From positions 20,685,587 through 20,749,586 of the forward strand of contig OY829667.1 of NCBI GenBank assembly GCA_963691815.1: a stretch of DNA of 64,000 bases, read 5' to 3'. Below, one piece after another: positions 1-12,900 of the stretch. Numbering within the stretch: the first letter of the stretch is position 1; every line of letters starts with the position of its first letter. The notes under the pieces are model-generated. The model made no database searches and was not told where the DNA came from. It saw nothing but the letters and a program-made list of their open reading frames with translations. The DNA is from Echiichthys vipera. Taxonomy: Eukaryota; Chordata; Actinopteri; Perciformes; Trachinidae. The position numbers and the translations under genes are program-made.

Positions 1-1627
1 CACCAGTCCCAGTCCTGTCTTTGGGATCCTTCCATCAGCCCAGACCCTCCTTGGTGGACTTTGGCGCTCTTATTAGACGGACCCTGGTTTCATTCTTTGC
101 TCTGGATGTCTTTTAAATAATAATAATAAATATGTGGATTACATATGAATCACTGTGCATTCCTGTTCGTTGGTGTATGTGTGAACAGAGAAGGAGGAAA
201 TACGCACAGAACTGAATCAACATCTGTGTAAAAGGGGCAAACCTTGTCCACACAACATGCGTTTGCAAAGATTTGATCACCTGCCAACCTCACTTTCTGA
301 AGTTGATTATATTTACAGTATATTTATCCTTTCTGACCTTTTTTTGGCTCTGCCATGGCCAAAAACCTCTGGAGCAAAATGGGCTCTTGTTGACCCCCCT
401 TTTCCTCCTCTTCTCTCTGAATTGTTTACTTTTTTTTTTAACAGGGTATCTTAAGGCTACATTTACACATAGCTGGGTGTTTACAGAAAATAATATGTCT
501 CAATTTTCAATAACAAGGTCGTACACACCAGATTGTTTTCAAAAACGTTTTTGTACATGAACCCACATAAATATTGTCCATGGAAGTTTTTGACGGAGAC
601 GTTATGAAACAATAACTTGTTTTGAAAAACTTAAACGGGATTTCTAAGAGCCCCGGATCAACTGGGCATAGACATGGTCCAAATAGCAGCAGATAGTTAT
701 ACTTTTAAAATTACGACCTAGTGCTCTCTGAAAGGACCCGTAGACCGAACCACACTGAACATATTTGAATTTAAAGTGCCTTTGGTTGACAGAAACCTAG
801 CAGACATCTGTTCAATTTGGTATTGATGTAGTGTTTTGTTTTTGGGTGCTCTACTATCTCCTTTAAAACACACCTTTGCAGTTACCAGGTAACGTATTGT
901 GACTCACCAGGACTCAGAGCTTTATCTCTCTGGTTTCAGTTGTGCCGCCAGGTATATGATGCTGATGCTATAAGCCCACGCCATCACAACCACTCGTTAA
1001 GTTTTCCCACCAGACAGGGGTTCACCCGGATCAGATTCTAAACCAGCAGCGTGTTGGCAGACAATGAGCCTTCGTCTTGGGAGGGACCTCCAAGCATAAA
1101 CCTAAAAATGATTACCACCTTAACAGCATCCATAATGATCAGTAGTCAAAAAAACTGTACACAGGACGCGCACATGACGCTAATTTATTTTCTGTTGCAT
1201 AGTGTGACGTTCAGGAACCACACACACTGTTTCACCCAGTACACAGTGTTCACAAATCTCCACTTTGGACAGAGTTTTCAGAAATGACTGATTTTTTTGT
1301 AACTGAAAGGCCAAACCATGTGAAAATATATGTGTTTAAATATTAGTTTTATTCTTTGTAGAGCCAGCCAGTACACTACCTTGTTGCCATGTCATTATAT
1401 TTGTCTTAATTTGTTAAGTGCAAAATAATTTGGGGCTATTTACCATTTCAACGCACTATCAACTGAAATAATAAAGATCTTTAAACTATGTTGGTACTGT
1501 ACCTCTATAAGAAAGGGTCCAGTATGCATCATGCCTCTGAGATTCAACACATCAGTTATGATCTTCATGATATTTCAGATGTATTTCTCTAGCTCCCTTT
1601 TCACTGCTTGTTCCGTGTCTCTGCCAG
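1..1627. other. adam19 upstream intron, no feature recognised
   Basis: This is AT-rich sequence ending at the acceptor of the first recognisable adam19 exon. I looked for the preceding exon, which in this family encodes the cysteine-dense middle of the disintegrin domain, and found no supported match. The short open frames here have no recognisable motif. Confidence 0.5.
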
Positions 1628-1823
1628 TTGAAGCAGGCAGGTACCATGTGCCGGGGGCCAGCGGGGGCGTGTGACCTGCCAGAGTACTGCACCGGGGCCT
1701 CTCCTTACTGTCCTGCCAACGTCTACCTGCTGGACGGCTCCACCTGTCAGTACGGAGTGGCCTACTGCTACAACGGCATGTGCCTCACCCACGAACAGCA
1801 GTGCCTGCAGCTCTGGGGCTACG
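1628..1823 (+). CDS. adam19: adam19 exon: end of disintegrin, start of cysteine-rich domain
   Basis: It opens after a CAG acceptor in phase 0 and ends one base into a glycine codon before GTAATG. It encodes 65 residues with regularly spaced cysteines, including CDLPEYCTG, CPANVYLLDG and YCYNGMCLTHEQQC, hallmarks of the disintegrin/cysteine-rich boundary of the ADAM12/19 group. The exon is GC-rich compared with its AT-rich intron flanks, as expected for a conserved coding exon. The opposite-strand frame over it is a shadow. Confidence 0.93.
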
Positions 1824-4800
1824 GTAATGAAAAATCTATGACACACAATACACACCACACTCTTAACTCATTAACTCAATATTACAGGGATAAACACACC
1901 CGTGACCAGTGTTAAGTCTCTGTTGAAAGACTCTGAAATGAGGGATTTACCAGTAGAGGTTTTGAAGGTCCATGCCTTTATTTGAGCTATTAGCCAATGA
2001 TGGTGTAAGCTGCTTTAAAGAGCAGTTATACGGCACCGTATATCAGAGTTTATTAGTACAATGAATAATATAGGCTGCCACTAGTCTGTCAATATAAACA
2101 CTCATCAAAGCGAGGGATTTGTGCTTTTTCCCTCTCAGAAGTGAAAGCTGCTATACAAACAAAGCATGACAGTGTTTGTGCAGCAGCACAATAGATAAAA
2201 GCCACACGTTGACTTTTAATGTGCATCATCCTATTTTAGTGTTTGGCATTATTCATTTTTTACAAAAACTAAAATCAAAGCTTTTCTTTGACAGAGTTGT
2301 AGTCCCGCTGCTAGGAGAAAACTGAGAAATGTTATGAGAGCAAAGTTGTACAAAAATCCTAACTTCATGATGATAAAGTAATTGTAATTTTAAATTTTCA
2401 CAGGCATTATGTTCCTACACATTTATGGCACAAATGTCCACTTGGACTCAAAAGACGAATTGACTAGATTCTAGAGGTCCATAACGCAAGAGTTCCCGTG
2501 TTAATTCTGACAGGCTTTCACACAATGTCAAATAAGATAAAATGGTGAAATTAGGACATTTTTCACAAGGTCAACTTCACTGTGACATCATAATGTTTCA
2601 TAACTCAGGAACATAAGGGGAGACATTTGGTCAGAATACTGACCAAATGGCTAACAGTGATTAGCTCGGGGCAGTACGGTGAAGGCATTCAAACGTCTTT
2701 CTTAACCACGTCTCATTTCTTAATACTGCTCATGATAACACCAAAACGTCTGCAGTAGCATGAGAAGAGTCCCTACACAGAAAATAAAGCACCAATGGGC
2801 TCCTTCCTTTGGGATTGACTTTGGTAATCCACTTGAATGGACTTAACTATGAGAGGAGCTGGTACAGAGGCCAGTAGGTAAGTCTTTAAAACACTCTTTT
2901 AATAAACTCTGGGTTCACTAACTACGTTGTTGGTGCTTTGTTTTCTGTGTAGGGACTCTTCTCATGCTGCTGCAGAGGTTTGCTGTTATTTTCAGCAGCA
3001 TTAGTGGTTAAAAAAGACTTTTGAATGCCTTCAAATCACTGCTAATCACTGTTAGCCACGTCCGACTGTTAGCAACTCTACCGTATTTCTCCATTAATAG
3101 TTTATTCACAAAAAAGTAAAGTAAACTAAAAACAAATACAACGACACAACAAAAACGAAAAAAACAGATAGAAAAATAAAAACCAGACAAATGCCGGATA
3201 ACACAAAACAAAACAAAGTCCTGTTGCAAGTGAGTCTCACAACTATTTCAACCCAGAGAAAAAAAACAAATTAAGCAAAGCAAAGCAGTAGTGGTGGTTC
3301 CTGCTCTCTGAGGACGACCAAGACATGCGTTAATGGCGGTTATAATATAAGAAACATGCATTAAATGAACTAGCATGGACTAGAGGTTACCTTGGCTGAA
3401 CACGCAATGCTCCTTATCATTGGTCGCTGATGATAATGCACCGCAGCAAGTGACCAATCTCACCTGGGTTTCTGCAAGCTATTATCCTCATATACACACA
3501 CTGGAGCAGCGCAGCACACAAGGACATCGTATGAAATACATAAGTAAGACTAAGTAATGCTAAAACTTAGCACACACCACAGACCTCAAGCAGGGAGAAC
3601 AGGAACACCACGGTGAGCGGAAGAGGAAGCTTTCTGTTTATTTCTGGGGGACTGATTTGGAAACTCACCAGACTGGCCGCACAGTGCGGGTCAGCCAACT
3701 GCAGGAGGCGTTACAGTCGCTGCCTTAGCTCTGTTGAAACTCCACTGATTCTAAAGGTGGTGGATGAAATTGATATTGATTTATTTTTTGACTCTCTGGC
3801 TTCGACAGCAAACAAGCATATTTCCCAAAATGTCGACGAATCTCATTTTGCCACATGCATCTCTAACTGTAGCTGAAGGAGGGTTTACACTATATGACCT
3901 TACAGTAAAATGTATTGTCCAGCTGAGGTAGGTAAACAGAGTCCAGAGGGCTGATGGGATATGTTGTGTTTCCAGGAGCCCGACCGGCCCATGATGCCTG
4001 CTTTGAAGATGTCAATGCAGCAGGTAACGCTTTTGGGAACTGTGGGAAAGATGAACATGGCAACTACATGAAGTGTGAGAAAAGGTAAGAGATGCTGGTG
4101 ACACATTATACCTTATCACACATTTAAAAAATATATTCTACTCTTTATTCTACTTAAAGGTTGAATATGGAGAATGAGCAGAACACCGCCATCTAGTGTC
4201 TCAAGATCGTAGTCGCAAGAACAAAAAATAATTCCTGGGTTGCCAGGTTCGTTGCAGAGTGTCTCAAGTGATCAGCCTGCACCATGTCAGTGATGACTCA
4301 TACAGGGTAACCACTCATTTGGACTAATCAATTCATTTGACAACAGTATTTAACGTTAGCCAGTCTTCAACTGAAGTCTTTCTTTGAGTGCTGTGTAATC
4401 AATTATCTAGCTCTCAACCTTAAAGCATTCCTTGTTTCTGTAGCAACAGACAACCCTGGCAACCTGCAACGCCCAACGCTATTGGCTGCTACAATAGAAA
4501 CAGAATGTAACAGAAAGCCATTGTCATACCTGTCAAGTGTGACTATGTGTGTGACTATGTTCACAGTGCAGGTCTTAACACACAATTCAGATTTATTGTT
4601 CAAATCTGATTTTTTGTTCTGCTGTTCACCTTACGTCTTTAAATGCGGCCTGTCTACAGATTGCAGTGTGAACAGGTCACGCTCCTGAAGTGACCCACAT
4701 GCACAGTTGATCATTGATGACATCACACAGTAACGGTGTTTACGGAAGCGGACATGGAAACAGCAACCGGTATTGTAGGACTTTATGGCCCCGTGCGGAC

Positions 4801-7800
4801 ATTTCTCTAGAAATGTTATCGAAAACAGATCGGTTAAAATAACTCCATTCAAGTGTCCCCCCGAATACTAATGAGGTCTAAACTTCCCTCTCCAGCCTCT
4901 GGCCGCCTGCTTCACTGCTGTCCTCCATGTTTGTTTGGATTCTGTTCCTGGCTTCGGCCTGAGGCACACTTTTTTTTTCTATCAACTTTATTTGTCATTC
5001 ATTTACACAACAGTGCAGCGCGGGTCACAATGACGTCAAAGTCCCATTACAATTTTAGAAATAGAAATAAATGAATGGGTTTCTATACATATACAGAACT
5101 AAATTCTAATCCTGCACAACAGCCAAATTTCTGCGATAAGGCGTTAACACTTGGTGTTTGTGCTTTGGCCAGAAGTCTGCCGGCCAATCAGCGCTCTGTG
5201 AGGAGCTACTGGCAGTTGAGAGGGGAGTGCAGGGGGGAGGGGGGTCGGAGACCATTTGTTAAAAAACAAAATGGCAGTTTCTAAAGACGTTGGCTTATAT
5301 GCTGCCATAGCATCTTCTTCATTTGCTTGAGAGTTTGATAGATGGATGGTTCATTCAATCACCTGTCAGGTATGTTTTGAAAGCACCTGTGTGACTGTGT
5401 ATATAATATAGCGTACACTTTACTTCAATATCTCTGATAATGATTTATCAGGTTTCTTCTGTGCTGGTACTGTCTGCTTCTCCAGTAGGTAATACACTGA
5501 CTATGGAAAAGTACCGCATACAGTTCTACTTCAAAAACCCTGTTCTGTTGAAAATAAAAAGCAGTATTTGCTTAATTTAAGGTGAATTACATATGCTGCG
5601 GAGGTCAGGAACCATGGTTAGCCACTGGGACTAACTAGTTAACTGCTACTTCTGCTACCTCACCGGAAGTTCCACCCATAATCATTTCTACACTAAAAAC
5701 CACATGAATAAGGTGGATAAGGCCATATTTTGCCAGATAGTGTCCGGCTTGCTCTGCTGCCCCCAAATGGCCCAAGACAAATAATTGCCGCTTTAATGAA
5801 ACCATCTGGCGAGTCCGGTTACTGGTTTCTTACTGTCACAGTTCTATAGTCATATATTCATCATAAGAACATTTTGTTCTTCACAAATCTCAGCTGCTGT
5901 TAACAAGCACACTTCTGCTGAGTGTCTCATCATTCATCCAACATACAAACACTCTCACACAGAGTCAGGCCCTCTGTACACTGTCAACACAGGCCTCTGA
6001 GTTTACATGGCACAGTGCCAGAGCTAATTACTGGAGCCAAATTAGCTTTTAAACTATGTAAATGAGGCTCTGGATTAAAGTGGTTGACAGCTGCCTCGTA
6101 TGATCCACCACTGCCCAAATCCATTATGGAGTCCCACAGGAGTCATTAGAGTGTTTTTCTGGCCACGGTGAGACAGAGAGCTGATTAAAGAATATGTAAA
6201 TGCACTATCTACTGTTATTAAGACATGTGAATAATCTGCCCAGAGCTGCTATCTGCCCATCACTCTGTAATCCTCTCCATTTGTTTTACTTGAGATGGAG
6301 GTGATGTGTTTGGTGTGTGTGTGTTACCTGAATCTCTACATTTGTCAGGAAGATGTGGCTGTTGACAAAATAAAAGTTTTTTCTCCCTCTGTCAGTGTTG
6401 ATAAGGCAACAACAGTATAGAAGCGTCCGACTGTGTAAAGAGCTGTGGAGCTGTGGGGATGAATGAGAAGCAGGTTGCTCCGGTTACCTGTGATAAGGAG
6501 CTGATTCTGAACTAAAGATGAAGGATTTCTAGCGCATATTTAGTCAATGAAGTGTACACACAGCAGTACATATTTCACCACTTTCTTTTGTGGCATTTTA
6601 GGGGAAGCTGAGCTTCCCTTGCAGTCTTAGAGCAATCGCCACTGCTCTCAACTCAAAATGCTTTCTTGTTTCTGTAGCAACAGACAACCCTGGCCACCAG
6701 CAACGCCCAACGCTATTGGCTGCAACAATGGAATCAGAAAGTCATTGTCAAACCCGTCAAAATCTTTTTAAATATTAATTCAGACTAAATATATTTGTTA
6801 TGGAGAAGCAATACTTTCATTCTATACCCCTCTAAACGCCCCATGGGTGTATTATTGTTTAAAATATATCGTTTTTAATAAAGATTCTACATATTCAACC
6901 TTTAAATAATGAAATCTGGTTTGTATGGCGCTTTTTTTTCAATTTATCACATAAACGCCACCACAACAACCACCACCAGTATTGTAAAAAAGCCTACCAT
7001 CATGATCTGGATCAGCTCGTAATTCACAACACAGATTCAGTGACAGAAGTCAAACTAAAAAACAGTACATCTGTCTATCCATCCTCCCTACTGCTCTACT
7101 GGAGCTGCTCAGTAGCCCCCCAGGTTCAGTGACCTTGTAGAGCTGTTTGACTGGAAAGCAGCGTTTCTAAAATTTAACATGGATCTCCAATGACTTTGGA
7201 GTGAAGGCTAAATGTTTTTTTTGTGTTTGCTTGTATCTCTGCCCAGAGATGCAAAGTGTGGTAAGATCCAGTGCCACAGTGCTGCCAAGAAGCCCAAAGG
7301 CACCAACGCCGTATCCATCGACACCACCATCAAGACGGACGGCATCGAGGTGAAGTGCCGTGGCACCTACGTATACAGCACCCAGGACGGTCAGGGCGAC
7401 CTGCCCGACCCCGGCCTCGTCATGACCGGCACGAAGTGCGGAGAGGGAAAGGTTAGTCCACACCAGCCTGGGTTTCAAGTGATTTAATTCATTCAAATAT
7501 TTATATTCTATGTTTTAACTGCACAATGGAATAAAGCTACAGTTTACATGAACAGTTAATCATTTTGGTGTGACACAGGCCTGTAACTCCAAGTGAATGA
7601 GGAGGATTGTTCTTGCACAGCATAGAGTGACCATAAGGTTCAGAATCAGCAATACTTTAATAATCCCAGGGGGAAATTATTTAAAAGGCTGGAGTAGTAT
7701 CAGGCAGCGTGCAGCTCCGCGCATGCACCCTCAGGAGGAAACCGGGTTTTTGATCAATCCCAACATTTCACTCAACAATTACTGAACATGGCCACCTTCT

Positions 7801-8054
7801 GAGAACATGAACATGAACACCTGCCTGCTTTTTTGTTCTGCGATTGAAAAGTTTGCAGGGAGATGGCAACAGGCAGCATAAAAGACCAAATGTGATTCTG
7901 ATGTGCACTGATTGTGCTCTATCTGTACACAGATGTACCAACGCTTCATCAGACCATTTTATTTGTATAGTCCCTTTCATACACAGGTAAACTCAGTGTG
8001 CTTTACAGTAAAACAAATAAGATAGAAAACACATAAAATACAGCCAACCATACA

Positions 8055-8102
<48 letters not shown>

Positions 8103-9311
8103 ATATTAATAAAATACAGCTCTTCATAACACCTTTCCATTTCCTCCAACCCTGTTTCTGAGTTCGTAAGCTTCAAAAAATGTAAATACAAACAGAATGT
8201 CATGATTTGCAAATAATTGAAACCCCATATTGAATTGAATTTAAATGTTGAAACTTTTTTGTTTTTTAATGATATGCCCATTTTGTATTTGATGCCTGCA
8301 AAAAAAGTTGTAACAATTGCAACAAAAGACTGGGAAAGCTGTGAAAAGCTAAAAGAAAACAACTGGTGGAACATCCCACAATCAATGAAGTTAACTGGCA
8401 ACAGGTTAACAACATGACTGGGTATAAAAACAGCATCCAGAGAGGCTGAGTCTGAAGTAAAGATGGGGAGGAGTTCATCACTCTGTGAAAGGCTGCACTG
8501 GCAAACAGTACCACATTTTAAGATTTAATATTGTCTCTCAACTTAAATGTCAAAGAATTTCAGGAATTTATCATCAACAGTATATACTATGATTAAAAGA
8601 AATCTCTGTATCCAAGAAATAAAGCTAAAAAATCATTATTGGATGTTGTTGATGTTCATTCAAACTAGACAGATTCATCAGTGCATGGTCTCAGGAACAC
8701 TTCCATAAACCATTGTCTGTGGACACAGTTCACTGCTGCATCCACACATGACAGTTGAAAATCTACCATGCAAACAGGGAAACCGTTTAGAAAACAGATC
8801 CAGAAACTCCAGCGCCTTCTCTGGGCCCGAGCTCATTTAAGATGGACTGAGGACAAGTCGAAATTCTTTTGGAAATCACCAGATTATCCAGTTTTTTATG
8901 TACACACAGTTCAAAGGCCAGCATCAATACGATATATATATATATATATATATGTTTGTCCTGCTTGTTTCAGCAGGACAAACCACATTCTGCACATGTT
9001 ACAACAGCATGGCTCCGTATTTAAAAAATCCAGGTGCTAAAGTGGCCTGCCTGCAGTCCAGACTTGTAACCCACTAAAAATGTTTGGTGCATTATGAAAA
9101 GTAAAATATGACAAAGAAGACCCCTTGAAATGACCGCAATTGGTCTCATCAATTCCTAAACGCTTACAGAGTCTCTTTCAAAATTTGAAGCGTTGTCTTT
9201 GTGCTATTTTTACTTAAATATGGGGTTTCAAATCCTACACAGTGTCGCAATTTATTTGGAAACAGATCTCACGTATGGACTACAACAAGCACACACAAAG
9301 GCTACCCCCCC

Positions 9312-9393
<82 letters not shown>

Positions 9394-9941
9394 AACACAC
9401 AGAAAAGCATTGTATTACGGCTGCTTTTAAAATGAGATACACCTGCAGCAGATCTCAGGTCATTGGGCAGTTTGTTCCAGAGAACAGCACCATAGTGACT
9501 GAATGCACCTTCACCTGATTTAGTTTTAGTCCTGAGTACATTCAGGAGACAGGTGCTTGATGATCTGAGGAATCTGACAAAGTTATATGGCCCTTAAATC
9601 TTCTCTGTACAAGCTCTTCGACTTGATATTTTCACTTTGGAGATATAATTTAATTTATTAGGCAAAGATAGTCTTCAGTAGCCTGTGTTCCCATTGCAAT
9701 TAATCACTAATATTCTCCTTCTGCATTAATATCAGGGCTTTATATTGGCCCACTTCATACAAAACTAAATGTCACACAGACCCAATACGCCTGTTCTGTA
9801 TCGGGTGATTGTTTAAGGCACTTTTTTTAAAGCCAGATACTGAGTGGAATATATATTTCCAAGTAAACCCACCTACAGACACACAAAAATCATACAACAT
9901 AAGGGCTGAATTATGCATGTGAAATACATATGTATGAATAT

Positions 9942-9973
<32 letters not shown>

Positions 9974-12900
9974 TCCAGCCCCCATTCCACCAGTAAATTC
10001 TATTTCTCTGTCTGTCTGTATTGCTTTCCCTATGCAGCACATTCCAGCCACTTGAAATCCATTCGATTTAATGTGCAGGCACACCGAAAGCACTGAATAG
10101 TGCTGCATGAGTAATATATTATAAATAGGCAGCAGAGAATATTGTCTGCCATCCAGCATGATAAATTTTGAGTCATCATATTGAACGGGTCTTTTCTCAG
10201 TAATAAACGCATACATGGCACAAAGCTGCTGCTTCTAATCACACAGTCACACAGTCACCTCCACTAAATTGATTCTGAGGCTAACAATAGTGACACAACA
10301 ATAACAACAGGCAGAGAAGAGATAAAGACCTAATACAAATATTAATATTAGTGCTAATACAACTCAGTGATGGAGTACTACACAAACAAATGCTAAATTA
10401 TGACCTACAACCAGACTAAAAAAGATACTTATTCCTGCTATTTTGTACCATTTTAGGACTTAGAGACTTTAGGACTTAGGACCTCATAACCAAGACCTGA
10501 GACTCAGTGTGATACCTGTGACTTGCAGCATTTCTATATTTGCTTATTTTTTACATAAATTAATCAAATAATAGTTTTCATGTTAATATTCACAGTTTTA
10601 TCTTCATCTGGCACTAGATCAGTGTTAGTCCCTTTCACATAGCCTGTGCGTTGTGTGGCTTTGTGAACGGCACGGAGATGGAATGGGAGGAAAGATCTGT
10701 TGTGCCTCTGAGCTGGCAGAGGTGGTCCCAACAGCACTGAACCTCCATCGGTGTGAAAGGGAAAGCCGGGAGGACAGAACAGAGTTCAGGGTTATTCATA
10801 ACTTACAGAATCATTACATGCAAATCTAAGATGTATTCAGAGAACTGGATCCAATGTTCGTGGCGGGGCCCTGTTCATTCCTATGAAAGCTGTTCAGTGT
10901 TAGCCTGGTGAGTCCATCCTGATCTCTGAGCTCCATTGTATTTTACTCTTAGATCAGTTTGGTAACGTGCAGAGGAGAAAATTTGGAGAAGTTTGACCAG
11001 CGACCGAACCAATCAGCGTTGGTATAGAGGTGGATTTGAGTGATGAAACGAGAAGAGACTGTTCAGTGTAAACAACATGGAGGCTTCCACAGATGAGATG
11101 AGCAGCTATGGAGCAGCAGCTCACTAACTCTTTGTTCTCTGGATCCTTCTGTTGAATATGGACCAGGCTCCTGTAATTGGGCCTTTGATCCGTAAATTCA
11201 CGTTACACAAACAGCAAATATCCTTTACCCACATGTTTCCTTTCTGAGCTTTGCCTCCATGCTGTTAGTACGTAAATCAAATTTTTATATTAACATGGGT
11301 CATTTCACAGGGATTGTGGCGCTCGAAAAATATTCATCCATCGATTTACAGATGTCTCTTTTGCCATGTAAGTCAATGGGAAACATTTTTTTTTTCGGCC
11401 AGACAGCATCATCTGTTGCAATCAGGTGCATCGCTGGAAACAACCCCAAACCTCTTAGCCTTCTAATAAAAAAAACATAATGATAATGAAAATTGCCCAA
11501 TACAGTAGAGTTTTATGTGCTTGCATTACCAGCAGCCACAGATGCAACATTGTAGCAGTGAAAACATTCGGACGTGTCCACACTGACTCAAACTTAAAGC
11601 AGACTGACTTGATAACTTCAGAATCAAACTTAAAGCAGACTGACTTGATAACTTCAGAATCAAACATAAAGCAGACTGACTTGATAACTTCAGAATCAAA
11701 CTTAAAGCAGACTGACTTGATAACTTCAGAATCACACTAAAGCAGACTGACTTGATAACTTCAGAATCAAACTTAAAGCAGACTGACTTGATAACTTCAG
11801 AATCAAACTTAAAGCAGACTGACTTATAACTTGCCGGTGTTTCGGTTCAACAGTGACTCTGTTAACTGCAGACTTTCAGCGGAGTGCCTCTGCGGTTGCC
11901 GTAGTGACTGCAGATGATGAAAACAGGATTACATTTGAAGAGAGATACTCATAGACTGAATAAAAAGGAGATACTCTGAGATATGTTTTACTACACCAGG
12001 GGGACAGGTGGGTTAATCTCTGGGAATTTATTTTCCCACAACGGCATGGCTCTTCTAAAAAAGTTTTTTTTTTAAAGTGGTGAATAAAATTCTACGCACA
12101 CGTGTTTACACAGCCAGGTTTCAAAGACAAATAGATTCATTTTTAAATTAATTAAGAGCGAGTCACTCTCTTCCTGTTTACTGTAACAACAACGAACATT
12201 TACACATTTACTCAAACAAAACTATAAAGACTGATCAGGGAGGTAACGTTATGTTTAACATTCATGAAAAACTAAACATAAAGGCATTCACCAGGACAGC
12301 TAACATTACCCATTCTCTTCTTGTTATAAATGTCAGGCCTGGCGAAATTAGGACTCAGATGCAGTCGGAGAACGAGTATGACAGGCTTTTATTATGAAGC
12401 ACTTGTATCTCCTTCAGAGGAAGTGACAACAAAACGGCTTTAAAACTCTACCTCGTCAACAGACAGAGGAAAGACAAGAAAACAATAAACAGGGCTAGAA
12501 ACTGAAAGTCGCTCCCGAAGGAGGTGAAACCAAAAACACTACACTGGTCTAATAATGAATAAACTAAGAAAAGTTACACCAACAGAAAATCACTCTTGAG
12601 GAGGAAAAGGACAAAAGGCTATTAAATTATCTACTCTACACTGTGCTGATAGTAATTACAATATCAAAACGCTCCACAAGGAGGGAGGAACAAAACAAAA
12701 GGCTATGGCTTTCTAGAAAACAAAGGGTTCACAACTAACCAAAAAACTTTATCAAAAATCAAAATCACTCTTCTTCAGAGGGATACAAGGAAACAGAAAA
12801 ACAAGCAAGGCAATACTTATCAATTTTACAAAGGCAACTCTGTGGCAAGGCTGTGAAATGCTGGAGCTTCATGACAAGACGAAATACTCTGGCGACGTGA

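Noticed and set aside
1601..1858. A minus-strand frame over the first adam19 exon
   Set aside because: Shadow of the conserved cysteine-rich coding exon; no motif of its own.
9193..9518. His-Thr repeat proteins
   Set aside because: Translations of a CA microsatellite; the same holds for the frames near 8003-8401, 13543-13900, 14973-15191 and 30217-30495.
11480..11740. A 12-residue repeat protein (SNLKQTDLITSE units)
   Set aside because: The 36-bp minisatellite happens to be a multiple of three. A one-base deletion breaks the frame and there is no start or splice support.
11588..11830. Regular repeats considered as a CRISPR-like array
   Set aside because: The units are directly adjacent with no variable spacers, and the genome is eukaryotic.
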